NCBI RefSeq assembly: GCF_003369915.1
Contig: NC_046673.1
Coordinates: 24,419,718-24,483,717, forward strand
Reading direction: 5' to 3'
Length of the DNA: 64,000 bases
Source of the DNA: Drosophila miranda
Taxonomy: Eukaryota; Arthropoda; Insecta; Diptera; Drosophilidae
Shown: one piece after another, positions 40,001 to 50,449 of the stretch
Layout of the letters: the number at the start of each line of letters is the position of its first letter
Numbering within the stretch: the first letter of the stretch is position 1
Made by a program: the position numbers and the translations under genes
The notes under the pieces: model-generated
Told to the model about the DNA's origin: nothing
The model's database searches: none
What the model saw: only the letters and a program-made list of their open reading frames with translations

Positions 40001-41583
40001 GTCCCTGGTGCACGCCTGCCAGTGCCGCGACGCCAACTGTCGCCTGCCCTCGTGCCAGAAGATGCAGCGCGTCGTCCAGCACACAAAGAACTGCAAGCGA
40101 AAGACGAACGGCGGCTGCCCCATCTGCAAGCAGCTAATCGCCCTCTGCTGCTACCATGCGAAGCACTGTCAGGAGCAGAAGTGTCCCGTGCCCTTCTGTC
40201 CGAACATCAAGCACAAGCTGAAGCAGCAACAGCTCCAGCAGAAGTGAGTACTCCAGCCCAGCATAAGTCTGAAATCCGTACCTCTGTATCCTTATTCTCA
40301 TCCTGCAACCCAAACTCTCTTTCCTAAACAGACTCCAACAGCAACAGCTACTGCGTCGGCGTGTGGCCCTCATGTCGCGGACAGCCGCTCCTTCGGCACT
40401 GCCCGGACCGGCGGTTAGCGGGCCGACAGTCGTCGCTGGCGGTGTGCCCGTTGTGGGCATGGCCAATGTGATGCCCGTCGGTCAGGCGGCCGTGCTGCTG
40501 CCAGGAGTGGGCGGACATTCACCGTCTGCTGTGCCAGTGCCTTCGCCAGTGTCTGGCAGCGGAATGGGTGGCATGACCTCGCCGCATCCCCATCAGCCGG
40601 GCATCGGCATGAAGCCCGGAGGCGGGGGCGGACACCCGCCGTCGCCGAATGTCCTGCAGGTGGTGAAGCAGGTGCAGGAGGAGGCCGCTCGCCAGCAAGT
40701 GCCGCATGGCGGTGGCTTTGGGAAAGGCGTCCCAATGGCCCCGCCCGTCATGAACCGTGCTCTGGTCGGAGGAGTCGGAGGCGTCGGAGGCGTCGGAGGC
40801 GTCGGAGGCGTACCCAACCAGAATGTGAATCAGCTGGGAGTGGGTATGGTCGGTGGAGTGGGCGTTGGAGTTGGAGGTGTTAGTGTCGGTGTCGGAGGCG
40901 TCGGAGTGAATCTGAATCAGCTGGGACCTGGCATCGGCGGCGGTGGCAATCCCTCGGGCGGCCCCTTGCCCGGTGCCGGCAACTGCGGCAATGTCTTGAA
41001 TGCCAACAACCTGCTTTCCATGGACCAGTGGGGCGCCGGCGGTGGAGGTGCGGGTGTGCCCCAGCCGCGGTACGTGAACAACGCCACGGGAATGCGCCAG
41101 CCGAACCAAATGATGCAGCAGCAGCAGAACGTCCTCCAGCAGCAGCAACAGCAGCAACAACAACAACAGCAGCAGCAGCAGCAGATGATGCTGACCAACC
41201 CGATGGGCGGAGGAGGGGTCGGCGGCGGCGGCCAGATGCCCGTCGGCGGACAGCATGGCATGGGTATGGGCGGAATGGGTACGCCAATGGGAGCGGCCGG
41301 TGCCGGAGGCGTGCGTCCACCGCCCGGAGGAGGCGGTGGCCAGGCAGCCGGAAGTTTGAACACGCACCAGCTGGCCCAGATCATGCAAAAGATAAAGAAC
41401 AACCCCACCAACGAGAGCAACCAGCACATCCTCACCATCCTCAAGCAGAATCCCCAGATCATGGCTGCCATCATCAAGCAGCGCCAGCAGACACAGATCA
41501 ATGCAGGCGCCGTAGGCGGTGGTGCACCCGGTGGTGGCCTCCAAGCGGGCAATGGACCCCAGAATCCCCAGCAGCAACAGCAG

Positions 41584-41618
<35 letters not shown>

Positions 41619-44167
41619 ACAGCAGGTTATGCAACAGCAGCAGATGCAGCACATGATGAACCAGCAGCAGCAGCAGCAGGCGGGCGGCCCCCAGCAGCAG
41701 CAGATAAATCCCAACCAGCAGCAGCAGCAAGTGAATCTGATGCAGCCGGGTGGACCGGGAGGCCCCCACCAGCGGATGCCCAATATGCAGCAGCAGAACT
41801 CTGCCCAAATGATGCTCCAGAACCTGCCACCGGGCGTCACCTCTCAGGGAGGAATGGTAAGTGGAAGACGAGCCAGTGGCAAGTGGCAAGTAGAAGACGC
41901 TTCTGTCGAATAGAATTAGACATGCATCCTGTGTTTGTTTGTGGCTTGTAGTTTGCTTCCCAATGTTTTTTACTGTTACTATAAGAACCTGTAACCTATA
42001 ACCCCCTACCGCAAACCCCCATCCTCCATCCCACGGATAAACAGATCAGCATTGCGAATGTATACATCTATGAGATATTCTCAGCCATGGAATTGTCCAT
42101 CAATGCGGCGCATGGCCTGCAGGGGCTCAGAGGGCAGGAGAAGAGCACACTGCTGGCATATATATCCTCCAGCGCCAAGTACAAGTAAATCTGAACGCGG
42201 CAAATGAGCGTCATAGAACCAGCAGATAGAGCAGAAGAAGCCACAAAATTAAGTCAAACGCTTTTAAGAAATTCCGTGAGCAAACAAAACCCATTCCAAT
42301 GCCATACGAGAGAAGCAAGTAAGCAATTTAGTGCCATGCGATCCTGACGTTCCATTCACCCACTGATCCTTCAACCCACAAGATCCTCGCTTGTTTCGAT
42401 TTATCCCATTTAGCATACAACATTCCAACATAACAAAAACCCTTACATTCATTTAAACTATGCATTATCACATATCCCGTTGCTATAGATGGTCACTGAG
42501 GTCACTCTAATGAGACCGCGGATTACAGCGACTAGAACACCTCCCAAAAGAGGCTAGAACATATCCAGAAAACACTTAGAACACAACCCAAAAAAACATT
42601 TAAACCAATTTCAAAATTTAAATTCAAACCTACTCCGGAGCAAATTTCAAGATCAAAAACCCTTCGAAGAGCTCAGAAACCGGAAAAGCGAATATCCTGA
42701 AGTTGAAATTCAATTCTCAAATCGCCAGAGGGAGGATGATGTCGTGAAGCATGAGAAGGACCAGAGGCATAACTATTTTATTTTATATATTATGTTTTTA
42801 TGTTTTTATTTGGAAGGACCAACGCCCTTGCAGAAGATTCCTTCCCCATTCACTCATTCCTGTACACAAGAATACCTTCTGCAGGGGCGAACCATTCCCA
42901 AAGACAGTAGAATGTAGAACAGTTGAACCACCCGATGGGTAATACCCGATACTCCAGATGTAAAGTTGTTATCCTAGACGTGTGTATGTATCCCTCTGTT
43001 TTTCTGAATGTCCAAAGTGGAGCCATGCATGTTCATACAGTGATCTCATTCGAAGAATGCCGTAGATCCATCCCCGTTTCAAGTAAATGACTTTCTCCCT
43101 TTGAGGGTCGATGCAGGCACTGCTTCTGAGTATCGGGTATCCGTATCCCTTCTATGGGCCGTTTCCGCAGCTACTAAGTTTTTTTTTTTCCCGAAATGCC
43201 CAAATGCCTGCCCAAATAAGATCGAATACTCACATATTCTGTCCGTCTCGTCTAGGTGCCGAACCAGAACTGGAACAAGATGCGCTACGTGCCAATGAAC
43301 CAATACCCGCCTCCGTATTCGCAAAGGCAGCGCGGCCCGCACATGGGCGGAGCGGTGGGCCAGCAGCAGCAGCAGTTCCCGGGCGGCGGCGGAGCGGGCA
43401 ACTTTAATGCTGGCGGCGGGGCAGGAGCCGTGGGAGTGCCTGGCGGTGTGGCTGGGGGCGGCGGCGGAGGCTCAGGTGGCCCCGGAGCGGATCAGTACTC
43501 CATGGCAAATGCGGCTGTGGTGGCGGCAGCGTCCAACATCCTGCAGCAGGGCCAAGGCGGAGCCGGTGTGGGTGTGGGAGTCGGAGTGGGAGTGGGCGTG
43601 AAGCCAGGGCCCGGCCAGCATCAGCAGCAGCAGATGGGCGTGTTGCCGCCGGGTATGCAGCAACAGCAGCAACAACCCCTTCAGCAGCAGATGATGCAAC
43701 AGGTGTCGATGCCAAATGCCCCGAATGCCCAGCAGAATCCCGCCGTTGTGGGTCCTGGAGGAGGTCCTGGCTCCCAGGTGATGGGACCCCCCACGCCGCA
43801 CTCCCTCCAACAGCAGCTAATGCAGTCCGCGCGCTCCTCTCCGCCCATCCGCTCGCCGCAGCCGACGCCTTCGCCCCGCTCAGCGCCGTCGCCACGCGCG
43901 GGGCCATCCGCCTCGCCGCGGGCCCAACCCTCGCCCCATCACGTCATGAGCAGCCACTCGCCAGCACCTCAGGGCCCACACGACGGCATGCACAACCACG
44001 GGATGCACCACCAGTCACCGCTACCCGGTGTCCCCCAGGACGTTGGCGTCGGTGTGGGCGTTGGCGTCGGTGTGGGCGTAAACGTTGGCAACTTAAATGT
44101 CGGCAATGCCGGCGGAGCCCTACCCGATGCCTCTGATCAGCTAACGAAATTTGTGGAGCGGCTCTAG
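30044..44167 (+). CDS. nej: Nejire: CBP/p300 histone acetyltransferase and coactivator
   Basis: Thirteen coding exons: 30044-30098, 30183-30797, 30891-31262, 31344-35600, 36049-36338, 36462-36619, 38039-38119, 38214-39162, 39248-39478, 39548-39778, 39846-40243, 40332-41856, 43256-44167. All phases agree, giving 3357 aa (the melanogaster protein is about 3.2-3.3 thousand). Start [10 protein letters not shown]; end TKFVERL. Approximate domains: TAZ1 510-597; KIX 938-1020; bromodomain 1768-1880; RING/PHD 1880-2000; HAT 2004-2385, with the [15 protein letters not shown] core and EWYKKM holding the Trp and Tyr equivalent to p300 W1436 and Y1467; ZZ 2391-2432; TAZ2 2455-2542; NCBD 2887-2934 ([12 protein letters not shown]). 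Linkers are rich in poly-Gln, Gly and Ser encoded by mixed CAG/CAA. Known role: nuclear H3K27/H3K18 acetyltransferase bridging CREB, Ci, Mad, Dorsal and others to transcription. No damage is seen. Confidence 0.95.
30798..30890 (+). other. nej: nej intron 2, 93 bp, stop-free and in frame
   Basis: Donor GTGAGT, acceptor CCGCAG. Its length is a multiple of three and it has no stop codon in the nej frame, so retention would insert 31 residues without breaking the protein. The encoded insert is Cys/Leu/Ser-rich, unlike neighbouring nej sequence, so normal splicing is expected. Confidence 0.8.
31263..31343 (+). other. nej: nej intron 3, 81 bp, stop-free and in frame
   Basis: Donor GTAGGT, acceptor CCGCAG; 27 codons without a stop. 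Splicing restores M-G-Q-L-N, matching the known protein. It is the second consecutive in-frame, open intron, which makes one continuous open frame from 30194 to 35608. Confidence 0.8.
36620..38038 (+). other. nej: nej intron 6 with alternative 3' splice site
   Basis: A 1.4-kb intron splitting the RING/PHD region. It is A/C-rich near its 3' end, with (AC)n at 37722-37744 and a poor pyrimidine tract. Two acceptors stay in frame: TAG at 38036-38038, giving QN-RYTF as in vertebrate CBP, and CAG at 38006-38008, which adds ten residues ([10 protein letters not shown]) before RYTF. Confidence 0.7.
42045..42188 (+). other. nej: Candidate alternative terminal exon of nej
   Basis: After the acceptor AAACAG at 42044 the phase left by exon 12 (phase 0) is open for 47 codons to a TAA at 42186-42188. 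The peptide is mixed in composition ([15 protein letters not shown]), with no Gln or Gly runs. It would replace the 303-residue tail encoded by the last exon. I noted no strong poly(A) signal close by, and 47 open codons can occur by chance. Confidence 0.3.
42942..43140. repeat. Segment bounded by 13-bp inverted repeats, mobile-element-like
   Basis: ATACCCGATACTC at 42942-42954 and its exact reverse complement at 43128-43140. A third copy sits at 62029-62041. Similar TATACCCG..ACTC strings are common at the ends of degraded Drosophila repeats, as I remember them. No coding remnant inside. Confidence 0.35.
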
Positions 44168-44905
44168 TGCAGCAGCAACATTGGCCACTCCCTCCACAAC
44201 CACAACAGCAGCAACCACAGTGGTGGCCACATCAACAGCAGTAACATCACGAACATCGGCCATGATATTGTCAACTATCGCTACAACGGACAGTCGCCGC
44301 ACTACTTCTGATGGTAGCGACAGAGACAGCGATTTGAGACATCCAGCAGAGAATCCAGCAGCGAATGCAGCAGAGCCAGAGCCAGGGATCACACTGTGTT
44401 AATCGTATTGTTAACTTCTTTCTTAAACTTTTACTTTTTTCTACTATCACAATTATCATGTACTTATAAGATTAAGATGCGTCCCACAGCAACCAGCAGC
44501 AACCAGCAGCAGCCGGTAGCCGGTAGCCGGTAGCCAGTAGCAGTCCCTCGATGTATATCAGGAAAGAGGAGAGTAGCCGGAGAGTAGAGAAGTGATGGAG
44601 GAGTGTAGAGAGAGGGACAGGCGATGCAGATGCTCTTGCTCCTGCTGCTGTTGCCGCTGTTGGTGGATGGTTGGGGATTTTCGTACACCTCCACACGCTC
44701 CACACACACGGATTATTTGTAGGCTTAGGACAACATTTGAACAAATGAGGAAACGCAAATGCATTACAGTTATGATTAGAAATTATCGATTATTAATTCG
44801 ATTACGATCCCTTCATTTTTTATATAGTGTAATACGACTACGTTTAAATAGATCATACATACACGTTACTATGGCATTATAAACCACCTATGCACTAATA
44901 CCCCT

Positions 44906-44914
<9 letters not shown>

Positions 44915-44951
<37 letters not shown>
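44915..44951. repeat. (TA)n microsatellite in the nej 3' UTR
   Basis: Pure TA dinucleotides, followed by a CA/CG-rich run to about 44982. Confidence 0.9.
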
Positions 44952-44956
<5 letters not shown>

Positions 44957-47900
44957 CACACACGCGCACACACACACACACATATACATGAAAATATCTT
45001 CTTATATATGTACACTACTATATATATTTCTCCCCCTTCTCCACCCAATACGCACACACACAGACACAGACATCACAAAGCCAAGCCAACAAATAGACCC
45101 CACAGACACGCACACAGGCATACATATGTCCCCCATATTTATGTCCCTTTCATGAATGAGAGAGCAAGCACAGTAACAGAGTAGCAGAGAGAGAGTGAGA
45201 GGGAGAGGGAGAGAGAAGAAAGGAAGGAGAGAGAGCACAACCTCATTTGCAACAGTTAACAGCAAGAGCAACACTTGCAACAGCAACATTAAAGCAAAAG
45301 CAAAAGGAAAGAAAAGAAAAGACGAATGCAGACTAGCACATAGTCGATGATGTAAGCCCTACCCAACAGCCCCCTTCCGAACGTCTAACGTTTCGCCCCC
45401 ATCATTGCCCCTTAGTAAACTTAAAATTTAAGATAATTTTTGTACCACAAAAAATAAAAAAAGAAAAGAAAGACACGCTACAGCTACATTTACGACGGTT
45501 ACAGCAAAACAATATTTATTTGAAAAAACAAAAAAAATAGTAAAATTTAAATTTAAATTAAAAGCAAAAACCTTGCTATCTGCAATGCGAAATATAGAAA
45601 TGAAATGAAATAATCCAGTGCAATCGTAAATTTAATTGAAACTCTGATATTCGATAAAAAAAGATGTGGCTAAAATGTTTAATTTTTTTGTACCTACATA
45701 CAATATACAATATAGAGTACAGAGTATAGAGTATAGAGCATAGTATATATATAGTGTGATGGAAATAACGGATGAGAAGTACATAGTAGACTATTATTAA
45801 GCAATTGAGCAATAGAGAGCCACAACCCCACATTTGAATCAGGCGACTATCAGAGAGAATCAGAATCGGAAATTAGAAATCAGAAATCTGAATCACCCCA
45901 AGCATCACCCACACCCATATCACCATACACCATAATGTGCATCCGAGAACTGTGTGTTTGGTTGGCGATCCGAACGGATAGGCAGTTATATAAACGTGCT
46001 CCTTATAGGAGCTTCCAATTTTGGGAATAGCGAGAGTAGAATACATACAATACATATTTTTATACCAATCGAATCGAAAATCAAATTAGCCTAATACTAA
46101 AACTTAAACTAAAGAGAAGTAACACACACAAAAAACAATGAACAGCAATCACCCCAGCCCAAGGCCCGAGGAAACTCTTCCCTAAGTTAATTGATGTTAC
46201 ATATTTGAAAGAAGTACCCAGTACAAGGAAGCACTTCCAGAGATCAGACACCAGACACCAGCCACCATCCACCCACCCATTCGGGAGGAAGGAGGATGAT
46301 GATGGTGGTGTGGTGTGGAATGTGGTCAGGGATAGGGCTGGGGTACGAAATCAGAATCAGGAGACAAAAACGATGCCACATAAAACCTTAAATTAAATTA
46401 AATTAAAAAATATACAAAACTTACAAATGAATGAAATCGAGAACACCAAACTAACAAACAATCGATGATGTTACAGGAGGAGGATAGAGTTGACGAGGAG
46501 AAGAGAGGAGAGGATTAATCAGGATGAACATGAACATTACAAAACATGTGCAACAAAATAGCAATAGACACAATGCTTTGTAAACCGTTAGAGTACTTCA
46601 AATATATATATATACTTTGATACTTAGGATATAGGGAAACAAAACGAAACAAAACAAAAGTAAAGTAAAGTAAAGTAACGTCAAGTAAAGTAAAGGACAG
46701 TAAGGGAAAGAAAAAACCTTGTAGGTTTTAACAGAACTGTTTCATACGAATTGTTCGTGTTTTTTCTTTGCTTTTTGTAAGCGTAATCGATGTTCGTGTA
46801 TGTGTTGCATGTTGTGTGTGTGTCTTGTCTTTGATGTTGCGTGTGTACCCCCATTTTGTGATTGTCCCAAGTGTGTGTTCCAATCCGCAACCCGCAATCC
46901 CAATCCTTTCATGGATTTCAAGCGACAAAATTTACATAGTCATAAGCAAAAAGTAAAACAGTAAAAAATCAACAGCGAACGAAAGTGCCGCGTGCCCAGT
47001 TGGTGTGTGGATGCGACAGAGAAGAATACTTTGAAGATCTTTAACTTAGTATTTGATATTGTGATAGCCAATATGAAGAGGAGAGGGGAGGAGCAGAGAT
47101 CAACATACCAGCTCCCCAACAACAGCAACAACAACAAGAAACAACAGGATGTCTCAAACAAAAAACAAACAGACTATTAAGACGAGAATGAGAGTATGAG
47201 TAGGAGAAAAGTGTTTAAATGGAATCCAATACCGATACTATGCGATACACGTCATGAAGAATGCTATTTATTAATGCTAGAAAACGTAGAAATAAGCCAT
47301 GGGTATATATATATATAGACTACATATACCACATATATGTATGACGAGTAGGACAAGGCCAAGAGATCGTCAGATCTGCAGATCTTCAGCAACAGAACGA
47401 AACCGATGAAGGGTTTTCATTCTAGAATAGATTTTAAATGTTTTTGTAATGTTAGAAGCGTGTTAGAAGAAGGGAGCGTGCGCTGCGCTACTCGCTTTTC
47501 GTTTTCAAACTGGGTTTTTTTCCTTTTTGTACACCAGTTGCCGCCGCCCAAGACTACTGCTACTACTACTCGATAGAACGTACGTACTAGGAGGGAGAGA
47601 CAGTGAGAGAAGTGAAAGCGAATATATATGTATATTGAGAGAGAAAGAGAGCAAGAGAGAGCGGGAGGTAGAGAGTTTTGTACAATATAAATACTAGCAT
47701 TATAGTACATTAAGTCTTAAAAATGCGCATAACAAATGCCTTCAATTGCGCCACGAGCAAGTAACACATTAACCTTTGTTGTAAATATATACATTACATT
47801 ATATACAAGATATATACATACATATATTTACTACATACATGTAGTTCGGTAGTTATCCTAGTTGGTGGCCCCGCGCCCGCCCCGAGCGGAGCGGTACACG

Positions 47901-48059
47901 CATAAGCAGAAGAAAAACCGTTTGTAAAATCCATTTGCCCCTAGTGTCTAAGCGGGAACGCATTATGATATGATATATAGTATATATGATATAAGGAAAT
48001 AGATCTACACAAAAGCGTTTATACATACAGATTTATATATATACATATATCGGAACATA

Positions 48060-48105
48060 TACACACACACACACATATATATATATCTATATATATATAT
48101 ATATA
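48060..48105. repeat. (CA)n(TA)n microsatellite in the nej 3' UTR
   Basis: CA dinucleotides to about 48074, then TA dinucleotides with one interruption. Confidence 0.85.
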
Positions 48106-50407
48106 GAATATAGTACATATTTTAGTTAGTTTGTGTGTGTGTTTTTTAAACTCGTAAACCACGTAGTAGACGACCCGCGCGTAGTATCAACAAATTACAA
48201 AGAAAATATAGAAACCTAGAAACAAGTATAAGAGGAGGAGGAGGAGGACAAAGAGGAGGAGGAGGAGTGTAGAAGGAGGAGTCCTGCGCTTCCTGCGCCC
48301 CACTGCCACTGCCGTCAAGTCAAGAATCAGAAACAGAAACAGAATCAGAATCATAGGAAGAACAAATAAATACAAAACACACACAGAGAGATCAGATCCG
48401 AGTGATATGTAGAAGATGATCATCCAACTGAATGCGAACCCGCGCTGCGCTGCACACAATCAAAAAACAGACACCAAAAAAAAACCCAACAAGTTAATTG
48501 TTAAAGTAAATATATTAATATATGTGTAAAAAGAAAACAAAAACAAAACAAAAGCGATTAAGAAGTACGAAAAACAAAAAACAAAAAAGATTATGCAAAA
48601 AACGAAGAAAAAAAAAAGAATAAGGTAAAACAAAACAAAACAAAACAAAAACAAAATACTTAAACATACTCAAGTCACAGGGCTCTGCCGCCGTATGCCT
48701 TTGTACTTTTAATGTATGGAACAATCGATTACGTAACGATTACGAATACGATTGCGACTACGATAACGGAACCGTAACATGACGCTGCCTTCGCGCGCAG
48801 TCGCCGCGTGGTGGGCGTTGACGTGGACGCTTGACGGAGGAGAGCCGCACAGTGCGCGGGCGCAGCGGAGCCGCAGAAGAAAACAAAGTAAAAGCCAGGA
48901 AAAATAACAACACACAGTAGCCACCAAAAAAAAACAAAAAAAAGTGTAGAGTTTAGAGAGAGAGAGAGCGAGAGAGAGAGAGAGAGAGCAAGCTTGCAGT
49001 TTCTGTTTTTATTATGTGTTTTATTTTTTATTATTTTGTAAACCGTTTTACGATTTAAGTACAGTCAGCAGCGATGAACAAAGCCTGGGGAGAAAAGTGG
49101 GAGAGAGTGAAAAATCGATGTTCTTTTCGATTCATGCATGGCAAGCGATGGCGAAGATGGAGAGGAGAGGAGAGGTGGTAGAAGGTAGCGAGAGAGCGAG
49201 AGCATATTCCAAAACTATTTGTGATTACAATTATATATGAACCGAAATAGAGAGCAACCACAAAACGCATTAAGCATTACGCGAATCGAGAGTTAGCCCC
49301 TAGCCCCCTAAGAGCCTTAGTTTACACAAACAACGCTATATAAATACAAATCTTTATACATACATAGTTATATATAGTATATATACGATCATACTGACAC
49401 ATACACATACACCAACAACAACGCATGCGACCCGTATATGACAAGGAATTAGTTAAGGATCAACCGATTGTAAATTATATATGATGTGTGTGTGAGAATG
49501 AGAATGAGTGTCTCCGTCTAATGTCTAATGCAATGAATGAGGCCTCAGGATCATGATTAGAACATGGAAACTTTGCTAAAAAACAGCGTTTATATATTAC
49601 TATGCATATGAAAAATGTAATATCAAACAAAAAGAAAGAACAGGGAAACCTAACAAAAAAAAACCACAAAAAACAAAGCAGAAGCAGGAATGCAAGGAGT
49701 GCAAGAAGTGCAAGAAGCGTTTAAGCCTAGTTAAGTCAAGTGTAAACCAAGCCTTAGTAAAAACTAGTTCTAACACGACAACAACAAAACAGAAAAAACC
49801 ATAAAAACCAACAAAACAAAAGAAAAGAAAAACAGCTAAAAACTATGGGTACGAGTAATATTAACAAAATGATTATGATGATAATGATTACGAATAATTA
49901 TAGCGATTAAAGATGAATGATGATCGAAAGACGATCGAACCGTTGATAACTGATTGTATGTAAAATAGAGATGCGCTGATTACTGATGACAAAATCGATA
50001 AACGATTAGGCGATAGAGCAAGACGATGATTTGTGAGATGAGATACCGTTTTTCATTAATTTTAACGAAAAAAATACACCCTCTTAAATAAGTATATTGT
50101 ATACATTTATCCATTGCATGATACAATTATATACACGTTTTTTTTACTACTATTACGATGATTATTATTATTAATTATTATTATATATATATATATATAC
50201 ATATATATTTATATATGCATATATTTGTATTTGTATTGTATGATTATTCTAATTTTTTTCCACCAATCTCTATCTCTTATATTTAATTTAATTCCCCCCT
50301 TATTTTTTGTCGTATGTCGTACCCCCTAAAAAAAATCACAGCAAACGAAAAAAAACAACAACAAACACCACTGTAATTAACTAAAAATACTTTGCTTGAA
50401 AGTGTAA

Positions 50408-50427
50408 AATAAATTAATTTAAATAAA
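50408..50427 (+). terminator. nej: nej distal poly(A) signal
   Basis: Two AATAAA hexamers (50408, 50422) are followed 25-30 bp later by GTCTGTTTGTTTTTT, a good GU/U-rich element. Cleavage is expected near 50440-50450. It is the best 3'-end signal downstream of nej. Confidence 0.65.
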
Positions 50428-50449
50428 AATTATGAAATTAAAATGAAAG

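Larger units (their letters stand above)
41857..43255 (+). other. nej: nej intron 12
   Basis: A 1.4-kb intron between the NCBD-containing exon and the last exon (donor GTAAGT, acceptor TCTAG). It contains a possible alternative last exon (42045-42188) and a 199-bp segment bounded by 13-bp inverted repeats (42942-43140). Reading through the donor would add 18 residues and stop at 41913. Confidence 0.75.
44168..50447 (+). other. nej: nej 3' UTR, about 6.3 kb
   Basis: From the TAG at 44165-44167 the DNA becomes AT-rich, with many (TA)n and (CA)n runs and no coding frames. A poly(A) signal pair lies at 50408-50413 and 50422-50427, followed by a GT-rich stretch. A proximal AATAAA at 45453 has no clear downstream element. 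One Pumilio-type TGTAAATA is at 47780-47787. I recall nej among fly genes with neural 3' UTR extension; not verified here. Confidence 0.55.

Noticed and set aside
40519..41889. 456-codon - strand open frame antisense to nej exon 12
   Set aside because: Same cause: poly-Leu from CAG/CAA repeats read on the other strand.
41857..41913. 18-codon read-through of nej exon 12 past its donor
   Set aside because: The donor GTAAGT is strong and the correct last exon with TKFVERL is present; treated as intron.
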